Position numbers and translations under genes: made by a program. This document shows positions 17,239 to 25,345 of a stretch of 64,000 nt of DNA, piece after piece. Below the pieces are notes generated by a model, which was given only the letters and a program-made list of their open reading frames with translations, was not told where the DNA came from and did no database searches. The DNA is from Ardenticatenaceae bacterium (lineage in GTDB: Bacteria > Chloroflexota > Anaerolineae > Promineifilales > Promineifilaceae), in contig JACKBV010000001.1 of assembly GCA_020634315.1 (NCBI GenBank), positions 273,758 to 337,757 on the forward strand, in the 5' to 3' direction. Within the stretch, counting starts at the first letter, position 1. Each line of letters begins with the position of its first letter.

Positions 17239-17889
17239 CTAAATACCCGTGATCCGAATTCCGGCATTTTTAATCTTATGCCGAATATTGATGCCAATCA
17301 GCACAGAGGTCAACCCCTCCGCCACACCGGCGTTTTGCAATGGCCCGGCATTCACGCCGCGCATCCCGGCATCGGCACACAACTGCGCGACCACATCCTT
17401 ATCCGCGCCCTTGTCGCCACAAATCAGGACATCACAATCCACATCGTTGTCAGCATCCAGCAAGTGATGGGCCGAAATATTTTGGAAAGCGGCAACGACA
17501 CGCACGCCATCGCCTACCTGCTGCTGGGCTTCCTCCGCCGCAGACAAACCGCTCGGTGGTCGCCAGACACGCGCCGCTTTTTCGCCCAACGGCACAACCA
17601 CAGTCACCAACAATTTACCAGCCAACGCCTCTGTTACCGTCGCCAGCGTTTTTTCTTGAGCGCTATACGGCACTGACAGCACCACCAGCTCGGCTTCCTG
17701 CGTCGCCGTCAAATTATCTGTGCCGCTGACGCGTGCCGTATCAGGAAGTTTTGCCAGCATATCGGCTGCGGCCTGTGCGCCTTTTTCCGCCAGCCGCGAA
17801 CCAATCACGATCTCATGCCCGGCTTCTGCCCAGCGGAAGCCAAGGCCGTATCCTTCGTTGCCTGTCCCACCTAAAATTGCAATTTTCAC
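17239..17889 (-). CDS. npdG: NADPH-dependent F420 reductase
   Basis: This 216-residue enzyme moves hydride between NADP(H) and coenzyme F420. The N-terminal Rossmann fold has the nucleotide-binding loop LGGTGNEGYGLG and the NADP-phosphate-binding IGSR segment. The downstream SVPYSAQE and the region near DNDVDCDVLICG match the Fno/NpdG family. The start is GTG with AAGGATAAT upstream, 4 nt after the MazG-like gene. It supplies reduced F420 for LLM oxidoreductases such as the one at 53761-54681. Confidence 0.92.
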   Translation of the reverse strand: MKIAILGGTGNEGYGLGFRWAEAGHEIVIGSRLAEKGAQAAADMLAKLPDTARVSGTDNLTATQEAELVVLSVPYSAQEKTLATVTEALAGKLLVTVVVPLGEKAARVWRPPSGLSAAEEAQQQVGDGVRVVAAFQNISAHHLLDADNDVDCDVLICGDKGADKDVVAQLCADAGMRGVNAGPLQNAGVAEGLTSVLIGINIRHKIKNAGIRITGI

Positions 17890-17893
17890 ACGA

Positions 17894-18217
17894 TTATCCT
17901 TTTTCGCTTAGCTGTTCTTCAAGCGTCTCCATGGTGTTTTGGAATGCTTGCTCTAAATCAACGCCATACTTGTCGGCAATGACGATCACGCTCCACAAAC
18001 AGTCAGCCAGTTCATGAGCAAGTCTGGCTTCGTGGTCTGGAATGTGCCGCACGCCATCGTGCGCCATCGCCAATTTGACCATGTCACCAACGTCTCCAAC
18101 GAAGCCCATTACCAGTTCGGCGTGGGTCCAGGAACGGCCGTATTTAGCCGCCTCCCACACTTCATACCGCTTCCGAATGGCAAGTGCTTGCTGCTGCAAT
18201 TCCTCAAATTCCATCAT
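17894..18217 (-). CDS. MazG-like nucleotide pyrophosphohydrolase
   Basis: This short all-helical protein of about 107 residues has the MazG-like pattern. EELQQQALAIRKRYE and the later AHELADCLWSVIVIADKYG helix carry acidic residues able to bind Mg2+. Such enzymes split noncanonical or surplus NTPs into NMP and pyrophosphate. Two adjacent ATGs occur at 18217 and 18214; an in-frame ATG at 18289 is less likely because it adds an unrelated basic leader. It precedes npdG by 4 nt and is the first gene of the F420 cluster. A direct role in F420 metabolism is not established. Confidence 0.75.
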   Translation of the reverse strand: MMEFEELQQQALAIRKRYEVWEAAKYGRSWTHAELVMGFVGDVGDMVKLAMAHDGVRHIPDHEARLAHELADCLWSVIVIADKYGVDLEQAFQNTMETLEEQLSEKG

Positions 18218-18341
18218 CACACACCCATTTAGGTAAACCGCAAAAAGTTTTCGGATAACCGACACGCCCAAATCTGCGGTTTCCTTCAAGGAATCGGCAA
18301 GGTTTCGCGTGATTTATTTCTGAAAATTTCTTGCCGATTAC

Positions 18342-19697
18342 CTAGTGGCTCAACGTTTCAAACCGCTCCCACACCTCTGCTGCCAATTCACGGCTGCGTG
18401 CCGTAATTTCGGCCTCATCCAAGGTCAAAAGCTGGCGATCCTGCATCAACACCTTACCGGCAACAATCGTCGTCGTCACGAGACTCGCCTCAAAGCCAAA
18501 GATGATGTGCCAGGGCAAATTACCGGCATGCAGCGGCGTCGTCGCTTGATAATCCACAAAAATGATGTCGGCGGCAGCACCCACCGCCAGCTTGCCGATG
18601 GGCAGTTCCGGCCAAAACACCTCGGTCAGGGCCGCATTGTTGTAAATCGCCATCTGCACAATGTCCATGCCATTGGCACGACGTGGGTCGCGGTGCGCCA
18701 GTTTGTGCAGCAGATAGGCTGTCTTCCACTCTGCCCACATGTTGTTGCTAAAACCATCATTGCCCAGGCAAACCGGAATACCCAGGCGCAGCATCCCTTC
18801 AATATTCGCTGCGCCAACGGCATTGTTCATATTGCTGCGCGGCTGATGCGTCACCCAGGTGCCCGTCTCCTTGAGCAGCGCCATTTCCGCCGGGTCAATG
18901 TGGATGGCATGGGCAACGATGCTCTGCGGCCCCAAAATTCCGGCATCGGCCAGCCGATCTACGGTGCGTTTGCCATATTTGTAAAGCGAGTCGTATTCGT
19001 CCACCTCATGTTCGGCCACGTGAATATGGAAGCCGGTGTGGACTTCTTTGGCCGCGGCAACGCAGGCGGCTAATGTTTCATCGCTGAGGGAAAGGGATGC
19101 GTGCAAGCCAAACGTTCCGGCCAATAAATCGCTGCCGCGTTCTTTGAGCGAGTACAAAAAACGCATGTTTTCGCCGATACCAGCCTGGGCTTCTTCTGCG
19201 CCGTTACGGTCGGTGACTTCGTAACATGTCGCCACGCGCACACCGGCTTCCTCGACAGCATCCGCTATTTGGTCGAGCGAACTGTCAATTGCGCTTGGGC
19301 TGGCGTGGTGATCGATCAAGGTTGTGGTGCCATGTTTGATCGCGTCTACCAGACAAACAAGTGCGCTGTATTTCACATCAACGTCCAACAAGGCACGATC
19401 TAAGCGCCACCACAGCCGTTCTAAAATGTCGGGGAAATCTTTGGGCGCGGGGCCGGGGATAGCCATGCCACGCGCAAATGCGCCGTAGAAATGGGTGTGT
19501 GCGCAAATGTTGCCGGGCATTACCAACTGCCCGCGTGCATCCAACTGGGTGACACCTGGGTATCGCGTGCTTAAGGCTGTCGTCTCGCCACGGTCGGCGA
19601 TACGGCCGTTACGCAGCAGCAGCGCCCCATTTTCGATAATTTCGTTGGGCTGTTCCCAGGTGACTAAACGGCCGTTGGTAATCAGTAATTCGTTCAT
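18342..19697 (-). CDS. SsnA-type aminohydrolase (amidohydrolase superfamily)
   Basis: This is a 451-residue metal-dependent hydrolase close to the putative aminohydrolase SsnA and guanine/chlorohydrolase families. Metal ligands are His-x-His in ICAHTHFYGAFARG, a His in HIHVAEHEVDE, a His in VAHAIHID and an Asp in CLGNDGFSNN. The family deaminates or hydrolyses purine-like rings or related amides. SsnA genes are often found with purine and selenium-dependent hydrolase genes, but none is near here. It is transcribed in the same direction as the F420 cluster, 124 nt upstream, and may be separate. Confidence 0.85.
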   Translation of the reverse strand: MNELLITNGRLVTWEQPNEIIENGALLLRNGRIADRGETTALSTRYPGVTQLDARGQLVMPGNICAHTHFYGAFARGMAIPGPAPKDFPDILERLWWRLDRALLDVDVKYSALVCLVDAIKHGTTTLIDHHASPSAIDSSLDQIADAVEEAGVRVATCYEVTDRNGAEEAQAGIGENMRFLYSLKERGSDLLAGTFGLHASLSLSDETLAACVAAAKEVHTGFHIHVAEHEVDEYDSLYKYGKRTVDRLADAGILGPQSIVAHAIHIDPAEMALLKETGTWVTHQPRSNMNNAVGAANIEGMLRLGIPVCLGNDGFSNNMWAEWKTAYLLHKLAHRDPRRANGMDIVQMAIYNNAALTEVFWPELPIGKLAVGAAADIIFVDYQATTPLHAGNLPWHIIFGFEASLVTTTIVAGKVLMQDRQLLTLDEAEITARSRELAAEVWERFETLSH

Positions 19698-19770
19698 GAG
19701 CTTGATTCTAACCCTCCGGTGTTAACGCGCAACACATTCAACTCCGTCTATATGAAAAGCGTTAATTCGC

Positions 19771-19798
19771 TTGACAGTCAATTTGCTTGCGCTAAACT
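19771..19798 (+). promoter_or_regulatory. Promoter upstream of thioredoxin
   Basis: TTGACA at 19771-19776 and TAAACT at 19793-19798 are separated by 16 bp, close to the sigma-70 consensus. Transcription would begin about 155 nt before the thioredoxin start and include the strong hairpin at 19881-19915 in the leader. Confidence 0.6.
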
Positions 19799-19880
19799 GT
19801 ACTGTGCATGAAGTAAGCATATCATACGCAAAGGCGTCTACAATAGTAAACAATCTGTAACTATTCAGCTTTTCGGAAAG

Positions 19881-19915
19881 ACTTGTCAGGTTTTCCCAGA
19901 GTAAACCTGACAAGT
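19881..19915. repeat. Perfect 13-bp inverted repeat in the thioredoxin leader
   Basis: The arms ACTTGTCAGGTTT (19881-19893) and AAACCTGACAAGT (19903-19915) are perfect complements around a 9-nt loop. No T-run follows, so it is not a standard terminator. It lies 45 nt before the thioredoxin start, inside the predicted leader. It could be a regulatory RNA hairpin, a protein-binding site, or a copy of a small dispersed repeat. Confidence 0.75.
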
Positions 19916-19960
19916 GTACCAATAGATACAACAATTTATTTTTGAGTTAAGGAGACCATA

Positions 19961-20305
19961 ATGGCCGAAGGGAAAACCTTTGATGTAACTGATGACACCT
20001 TCGCAGCAGAGGTGTTGCAATCTGAACAACCTGTTTTAGTAGATTTTTGGGCAGACTGGTGTGGGCCGTGTCGTATGATTGCCCCATCCGTAAAAGCCAT
20101 CGCTGAAGAGTATGAAGGCAAATTGCGGGTCGCCAAAATGGATGTTGATGACAACCCAGCGACGCCTGGCCGTTACGCCATCGTTGGCATTCCCACTGTG
20201 ATGCTCTTTAAGGGTGGGCAAGTTGTCGAACGTATTACCGGCGCCTTACCCAAGGACCGTCTTGTCGCCAAGATTTTGCCCCATCTCGAAAAAACCCCTG
20301 CTTAA
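19961..20305 (+). CDS. trxA: Thioredoxin
   Basis: This 114-residue thioredoxin reduces disulfides in cytosolic proteins. The active site is WCGPC with the redox cysteines at 34 and 37, and the cis-proline loop is VGIPTVMLFKGG. The segment before that loop (NPATPGRYAI) is slightly unlike the usual NP-x-x-A-x-x-Y-x-I form, but the fold is kept. AAGGAG lies 9 nt before the ATG. It is a single-gene unit with its own promoter and a leader hairpin. No thioredoxin reductase is adjacent. Confidence 0.95.
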   Translation: MAEGKTFDVTDDTFAAEVLQSEQPVLVDFWADWCGPCRMIAPSVKAIAEEYEGKLRVAKMDVDDNPATPGRYAIVGIPTVMLFKGGQVVERITGALPKDRLVAKILPHLEKTPA

Positions 20306-20351
20306 TTTTTAGCAGCAGCATAACAAACGTTTCATGAACGCTCGGCTTTCC

Positions 20352-21463
20352 TTATGAAAGGCGAGCGTTTTTGATTTCATGCAAAAATTGGTGAATACGC
20401 GCACCGGTGTCATGCCAGGTGGGATGCGCCTGGTAATGCTGCCAGGCCGCCAACCCCATCTGCGCCAGGCGATTACGGTCTTGCTGCAAAGTGGTGATTT
20501 GCTGTACCAGTTCAGCAACACCGCCAACCAAAAAACCGTTGACGCCAGCGGTGATGATTTCGTGGGCAGCGCCGCCGCTGCCCGCAATGGCTGGCAAAGC
20601 AAAGCCCATGCCTTCGAGATAAACGATGCCAAATCCTTCGTAACTGGAAGGAACGGCCAGCAGGTGGCTTTGCGCCATCTGCGCGGCAACTTGCGCATCA
20701 GCGAGGGGGCCAAGCAGTGTCACGTTGTTTTGCAGATGCTGCTGATGGATTTGTTGGTGAATGGCGCGAGTGTATCGTGGCGAAACGGCCGTATTCCCCA
20801 CCACCGTCAGCCGCCAATCCGCCAGCGGCAATTGGGCCAGCGCGGCTAACAGCACATGCAAATTCTTGCGCGGGATCAGGTTGCCGACAAACAGCACACG
20901 CAGGGGGCCGGGTTCGTGGGCGCGGGCAAGGATGTGCGCCGGGTCAAAGTTTGGCTGGAATTGATCGCCGGCGGGATGGGCAACGGTGAACGGCCGTTCG
21001 TGAAACGGCCGTTCGTGAACGGCCGTTTCGCCAGCAACCCATGTACCACCTGGCGCGTCGTCTCGCTGTTGAACACAAACCCATCTACCGAAGCCAAATA
21101 GCGCCGCTCGATCTGGCGATAAAGCCAATTTGCCCAGACCGGGTGTTGTTCGCTGCTGCGCAGGTGGTGGACAATGCTGATGATCGGATAACGGATACGG
21201 CCGTGCAGCCGTCGATTAAGCCAAAAGAGCGACGGATGATTGAGTTCATCTTGCAGCAAAATATCGTAAGGGGCCGCGCATAACTGGCGATAAAGCGTGC
21301 GCGAAAAATTGTGGGTCAGGTGACGGCCGTACCAACGCCAGGGCAGCGAGATAATGTCTACTTCATCCCCGGCCTGGCGCAAATACTCAACCAACTTGCG
21401 ATCATACAAGTAGCCGCCAGAGAGAGTCGAGAGACGGCCGTATATGATCAAACCAAGTTTCAC
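20352..21463 (-). pseudogene. GT4-type glycosyltransferase, frameshifted at a palindrome triplet
   Basis: This should be a retaining glycosyltransferase of about 370 residues. The N-terminal half, from ATG 21463, has the acceptor-domain start MKLGLIIYG and the GGYLYDRKLV segment. The C-terminal half has LRVLFVGNLIPRKNL and the donor-site Glu motif EGFGIVYLE, typical of family GT4. The halves are in different frames. The break falls at 20990-21026, where three copies of ACGGCCGT occur with start-to-start spacings of 15 and 14 bp. The unequal spacing itself accounts for a one-base shift. The gene ends the operon response regulator, PTPS-like, glycosyltransferase. An assembly error in the repeat is the main alternative. 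Confidence 0.82.
20990..21026. repeat. Three tandem copies of ACGGCCGT
   Basis: Copies start at 20990, 21005 and 21019 and are joined by TCGTGA(A) linkers. This is the only place in the window where the palindrome is tandemly multiplied, and it coincides with the frameshift in the glycosyltransferase gene. Confidence 0.9.
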
Positions 21464-21487
21464 AGAACACTTGCCGCCACTATCAAA

Positions 21488-21877
21488 CTATTGATTGTTA
21501 TTTACGACAAAACGATAGCTGGCCCAGGCAATATCATTTTCCCAAATTTTGATCGTAATCGTTGAAATGTTAGGTGCATGAATGCGAGCAGCCATTGCCT
21601 GACAAAAAATACGCGCGAAATGCTCAATACTGGGATTCAATGCGGCAAATTCTGGCAAATCATTCAACGTTTTATCCCGATAACGGGCAACCAAACTGTT
21701 CAAATGATGTTCAATGTCAACAATATCCACCAAATATCCATGCTGATCTAACGTTGCGCCTTCTAACTGCACTTCCACCTGGTAATGATGCGAGTGCCAT
21801 TCATTTTCAGCGCCCCAATCACCACCAATCAGGAAATGTTGAGCAACAAAATCACGTTTCACAGCAACCGTATACAT
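21488..21877 (-). CDS. 6-pyruvoyl-tetrahydropterin synthase / QueD-like protein
   Basis: This 129-residue T-fold protein belongs to the PTPS/6-carboxytetrahydropterin synthase family. Zn-binding histidines are visible in AQHFLIG and in EWHSHHYQVEV, and the C-terminal region has NPSIEHFAR. The catalytic Cys that usually lies shortly before the His-x-His motif is absent: the loop reads GGDWGAENE. It may therefore catalyse a different pterin reaction than QueD. It follows a receiver protein by 2 nt and precedes a glycosyltransferase by 24 nt. This operon does not look like a queuosine operon. A role in making or modifying a pterin glycoside is speculative. Confidence 0.8.
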   Translation of the reverse strand: MYTVAVKRDFVAQHFLIGGDWGAENEWHSHHYQVEVQLEGATLDQHGYLVDIVDIEHHLNSLVARYRDKTLNDLPEFAALNPSIEHFARIFCQAMAARIHAPNISTITIKIWENDIAWASYRFVVNNNQ

Positions 21878-21879
21878 GG

Positions 21880-22257
21880 CTAATCCTTTGTCAGGTGTTG
21901 TTGTACCGTTTTAATCAGGCGCAGCGCGTTATAAGGTTTTTGCAAAAAACCAGCGACGCCCAACCTGGCAAAACGGCCCGAAACTTCCACTTCGCTGTAA
22001 CCAGATGAAAGCAGCACTTTCACCTCCGGGTTGACAGCCTGCAACTGTACCAGCGTCTCCTGTCCACTTAAACCCGGCATGGAGAGATCAAGGATGACCA
22101 AGGCAACCTCTGCCTGATGTGTACGATACAGGTCAATTCCGACTTCGCCACTTTCGGCCGTCAAAACAGGCCATCCTTCCAAATCCAAAATATCAGTTAC
22201 AGCTTCCCGTACAGCTTCTTCGTCATCGATAACTAAAATTACATTGTCATCTTGCAT
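21880..22257 (-). CDS. Single-domain response regulator
   Basis: This 125-residue stand-alone receiver domain has the acidic pair in VIDDEEAV, the phosphoacceptor Asp in VILDLSMPG, the Ser in LLSSGYSE and the Lys in FLQKPY. It has no output domain, so it would act by phosphotransfer or protein binding. I start it at ATG 22257, with AGGGGA upstream; an in-frame ATG at 22284 lacks such a site. It is the first gene of the operon with the PTPS-like and glycosyltransferase genes. Positions 22258-22682 upstream hold no gene I can support. Confidence 0.85.
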   Translation of the reverse strand: MQDDNVILVIDDEEAVREAVTDILDLEGWPVLTAESGEVGIDLYRTHQAEVALVILDLSMPGLSGQETLVQLQAVNPEVKVLLSSGYSEVEVSGRFARLGVAGFLQKPYNALRLIKTVQQHLTKD

Positions 22258-22682
22258 ATCAAATCCCCTTTTTTGGTTCGTCAATTTTGTTCAGCCAGGG
22301 ATCAACTAGAATTTATAGCACAAATCAGCGCAAAATCTAAACTTGTCTTTGTCATGTAAACATACATTTCCTCCATCACCCCAAATTTTAAGCGCTTAGC
22401 GGCTTCTTTGAACACCACTTTAACCTTCCGCTGACGTGGAGAAGTAGAGCGGGCTGAGTATAATAGCCTTATATCGATTTTATTGTGAGAATCAATCCTG
22501 GCAGGCATCCAGGGAAAATCCAAAGTCATACAAATCATCCTCTCGTAGGCTGACATGATAACAGTAAGCAGTTCTTGTCCACAAGTGGCTCATTTCACGG
22601 CCACGATGATGCTCTTGCTGACGACTTTGGAACAACCCTGGTCAGACATCTGACGGGAGTGCATCTCCTGGAGAAACAGTTG

Positions 22683-23768
22683 ATGGTTCAATGTTACGCC
22701 CAGACCATGCCTGGCATCGAAAAAATAACATGGTTAGAAATCCGAGATCGCCTGCCAGGTGCATCCTTCAGCCAATACCTATTTGCGAAAGAACAAAATG
22801 GCATGGTCATCTTTGACTATGATGGCCCCTTAGATGCCGTGCAGCAGTTGCGCACGGCCGAAGATACCTTTTTGCTTGCCCTTTATAACCACAAAGTGTC
22901 GCGCACGCGCCGCGATCTGACTCTCATTCAGGAATCTGTGCATAAATCGGAGGCGTTTGGGCAGGCGGGCAATGCGTTGATGCGCTGGCGTAAGTTTAGC
23001 CAGCCGCCCACATATCGCGTGATCAGCCGTAAATATGGCAAACACGATTATCGGCGCATTGACTTTGAGAAAGCGGTTAGCGAAGGGTTGAAGAAGCGTT
23101 ATCCACGCTGGACACCGGTCGCAGATGGGGGCGATGTCGAAGTTTGGGCCAATTTATTGGGGTCACAATTGTTGATTGGATTTCGCCTGTCAGATCGGGA
23201 AATGCGCCATCGGTATCAGAAACGGGTCGAGTTACCGGCTTCATTGCGGCCATCGGTAGCGGCTGCAATGGTCTACTTGACGGAACCTGCGCCAGATGAT
23301 GTTTTTCTGGACCCGATGTGTGGCAGCGGGACAATTTTGTTGGAGCGGCGGTCAGCGGGTGCTTATGGGGCGTTGTTAGGCGGGGATGTTGTGCCGAAAC
23401 GGGTGGATGCTTCGTATCAAAATCTGCTTGGGCGCAAAAAGATGAAACGCCACGGCCGTTTCGCCTACCCCGCTCTCAGTGAATGGAATGCCAAGGCATT
23501 GCCATTTGCCACAAACAGCATTGACAAAATCGTCACAAACCTGCCCTTTGGGCAGCAAATCGCGGCTGATTTACAACAGTTGTACCCGGCGTTCTTTGCT
23601 GAAGTGGCACGCGTGCTGCGTGTAAACGGCCGTGCCGTCATCCTCAGCAGCGAATATGACCTGGTCAAAGAAAGTGTGCGCCAGCAGCCAGCCTTACACA
23701 TCCTGACTGGCTATTCGATGGCGATTTTGGGGCGTTGGGGACGCATTTATTTGCTTGAAAAGAGGTGA
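22683..23768 (+). CDS. THUMP/UPF0020-type RNA methyltransferase
   Basis: This SAM-dependent RNA guanine-N2-type methylase has about 361 residues. A poorly conserved N-terminal THUMP-like region (about 40-150) is followed by a Rossmann methylase domain with the SAM-binding motif FLDPMCGSGTILLE and the catalytic motif TNLPFG, equivalent to NPPY. The layout matches Trm14/RlmL-like enzymes acting on tRNA or rRNA. I start it at ATG 22683 with GGAGA 8 nt upstream. A TTG start at 22575 would add a poorly supported leader. The stop overlaps the region just before the crotonase gene, so the two may be coupled. It is not a DNA methylase of a restriction system. Confidence 0.82.
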   Translation: MVQCYAQTMPGIEKITWLEIRDRLPGASFSQYLFAKEQNGMVIFDYDGPLDAVQQLRTAEDTFLLALYNHKVSRTRRDLTLIQESVHKSEAFGQAGNALMRWRKFSQPPTYRVISRKYGKHDYRRIDFEKAVSEGLKKRYPRWTPVADGGDVEVWANLLGSQLLIGFRLSDREMRHRYQKRVELPASLRPSVAAAMVYLTEPAPDDVFLDPMCGSGTILLERRSAGAYGALLGGDVVPKRVDASYQNLLGRKKMKRHGRFAYPALSEWNAKALPFATNSIDKIVTNLPFGQQIAADLQQLYPAFFAEVARVLRVNGRAVILSSEYDLVKESVRQQPALHILTGYSMAILGRWGRIYLLEKR

Positions 23769-23773
23769 GCAAC

Positions 23774-24493
23774 ATGAGTGACTTGGTATTGACCCGGCAG
23801 CAGGAATCCGTCTTGGAGATTGTCTTAAACCGACCAGAGAAGCGCAATGCGATGAATATGGAGCTGCTGCGGGAACTGGATACGGCCGTTACCCAGGCCA
23901 ACCGCACCCCCGGCTTACGCGCCGTGATCATTCGCGGCGAGGGCAAAGCCTTCTCGGCAGGCATCGACGTCAGCGCCCTGTTGGGGCTGGCCCAAACTTA
24001 TGGCCCACATTGGCAGCAGCGCATGCGGGCCATCACAGACGAATTCCAAGGCATCTTCACCCGCCTGGAACGGCTGGAACTGCCAACCATCGCCTTGCTG
24101 CATGGCTACTGCCTGGGTCTGGCACTGGAACTGGCATTGGCTTGCGATTTACGCATTGCCGCAGCAGGCACACAATTGGGGCTGCCCGAAACACGCTTGG
24201 GCATCATCCCCGATGTGGGTGGCACAACACGCCTCACACGGGTCGTTGGCCCCGCCCGTGCCAAAGAGTTGATCTTCACCGGGCGTCATATCGACGCCGA
24301 GTGGGCTGAACGATGGGGCATCGTGAATTATGTCGTGCCCGTTGAGGAATTGGCGAGCAAGGGGCACGCATTAGCGGCAGAAATCACCCAGGCAGCGCCG
24401 CTCGCTGTCGGCATGGCCAAGCGAGTCATTGATGGGTTAGCCGATGTGGATCGGGGTCTTCAACTAGAGGATGGGCACAAAGCCAGCTTTTAA
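23774..24493 (+). CDS. Enoyl-CoA hydratase/isomerase, shortened C-terminus
   Basis: This is a crotonase-fold protein of about 239 residues. The oxyanion-hole segments are visible (KRNAMNM, AFSAGIDVSA). The two positions of the hydratase glutamates are occupied, in ALELALACDLRIA and LPETRLGIIPD, which supports hydratase or related activity on acyl-CoA. The usual last 15-20 residues (the ExFxxxFxTxD-EG-xAFxEKR region) are missing: the protein ends at DGHKASF. The C-terminal helix of crotonases contributes to trimer packing and the active site, so activity may be altered. ATG 23774 has AGAGGTGAG upstream. It follows the RNA methylase with 5 nt between. Confidence 0.85.
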   Translation: MSDLVLTRQQESVLEIVLNRPEKRNAMNMELLRELDTAVTQANRTPGLRAVIIRGEGKAFSAGIDVSALLGLAQTYGPHWQQRMRAITDEFQGIFTRLERLELPTIALLHGYCLGLALELALACDLRIAAAGTQLGLPETRLGIIPDVGGTTRLTRVVGPARAKELIFTGRHIDAEWAERWGIVNYVVPVEELASKGHALAAEITQAAPLAVGMAKRVIDGLADVDRGLQLEDGHKASF

Positions 24494-24572
24494 GCAGTGC
24501 TGATTTTATGGAGGGGGCGCAGTCGTTCATGATGAAACGAGCGCCGCAATGGCAGGGAAAATAGATTGTGAC

Positions 24573-24607
24573 CGGTAAGCGGTAACCGGCGACCCGCTTA
24601 CCGCTTA
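24573..24607. repeat. Heptamer array overlapping the 3' end of the GDPD gene
   Basis: The units are CGGTAAG, CGGTAAC, CGGCGAC, CCGCTTA and CCGCTTA, so the last two are inverted relative to the first. The last codons and stop of the glycerophosphodiesterase gene (stop at 24598-24600 on the plus strand) are built from these units. The rest of 24494-24572 contains no gene. Confidence 0.75.
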
Positions 24608-25344
24608 CCAATGACTGCCTGCAAGGAAGCGGGGTCATTGCTGCTGATGCTGTCTACGCCCCAACTCAGTAACTGCGGATAATCCCACCAAAAGCCGCCT
24701 GGTGAACAGGCGTAACCGGCATTGTGAATGAGTTCAACTTCAGCCTGTGTCAGGTAATCTGTGGCCGGGCTGAGCGCATCCACCTGCAAATCTTGCACCA
24801 AGGCCAACGGGTCGAGAAAGTGGCCGATGTAGATGAAGCTGGTTGCCAGGTGTGGATTGATGGCTTTGACGCGTTTCAAGGCAAACTGGTCAAAACTGGT
24901 GATGACAACGTGGTCTTCCATGCCATGCTTGGCAATGAGGTCAACTGTGGTTTTGTCTAGTTCCGGTGCAAACACAGGCCCATGTTTGAGTTCAATCATC
25001 AGCGCCACCCGCCCTTTGGCCCAGGCGAGCACATCATCCAGCAAGGGCATACGTGTCCCGGCGAAGTCAGCGCTGAAATGCGTGCCAACATCGAGTGTTT
25101 GTAGAAATTCGGCCGTGTAATCACCTATCATGCCGCTAACACCGGTTTTGGCGGTGAGTGTGGTGTCATGAAACAAAATCACCTGTTTATCGGCGGTGAG
25201 CTGCACATCTATTTCCAGCAGATCGGCACCAGCCGCCAGCCCGGCAGTCAGCGCGGGCATGGTGTTTTCTGGGGCAACGGCCATTGCGCCACGATGCCCA
25301 ACCAGCCAGGGACGGCCGTTTCTTCTCTGTCTTAAATCGAACAT
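24598..25344 (-). CDS. ugpQ: Glycerophosphodiester phosphodiesterase
   Basis: This 248-residue cytosolic GDPD releases glycerol-3-phosphate from glycerophosphodiesters. The family motifs are complete: GHRG with His17, APENT with Glu26, LEIDVQLT with the Glu/Asp metal ligands, and LFHDTTL with the second catalytic His. It has no signal peptide, which agrees with UgpQ-like and not GlpQ-like enzymes. It starts 1 nt after the panE-like gene, the third gene of the operon fmt, panE-like, GDPD. Its C-terminal codons come from a heptamer repeat. Confidence 0.9.
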   Translation of the reverse strand: MFDLRQRRNGRPWLVGHRGAMAVAPENTMPALTAGLAAGADLLEIDVQLTADKQVILFHDTTLTAKTGVSGMIGDYTAEFLQTLDVGTHFSADFAGTRMPLLDDVLAWAKGRVALMIELKHGPVFAPELDKTTVDLIAKHGMEDHVVITSFDQFALKRVKAINPHLATSFIYIGHFLDPLALVQDLQVDALSPATDYLTQAEVELIHNAGYACSPGGFWWDYPQLLSWGVDSISSNDPASLQAVIGKR

Positions 25345-25345
25345 G

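Noticed and set aside
16640..17242. Plus-strand open frame of 200 codons opposite cofE
   Set aside because: cofE is clearly the real gene, and the antisense frame follows its codon pattern.
22302..22556. Minus-strand open frame of 84 codons upstream of the response regulator
   Set aside because: There is no ribosome binding site or recognisable motif, and the composition is AT-rich and irregular.
22683..23768. Methyltransferase as the DNA methylase for the palindrome
   Set aside because: The domain layout and TNLPFG motif match RNA methylases with a THUMP-like region.
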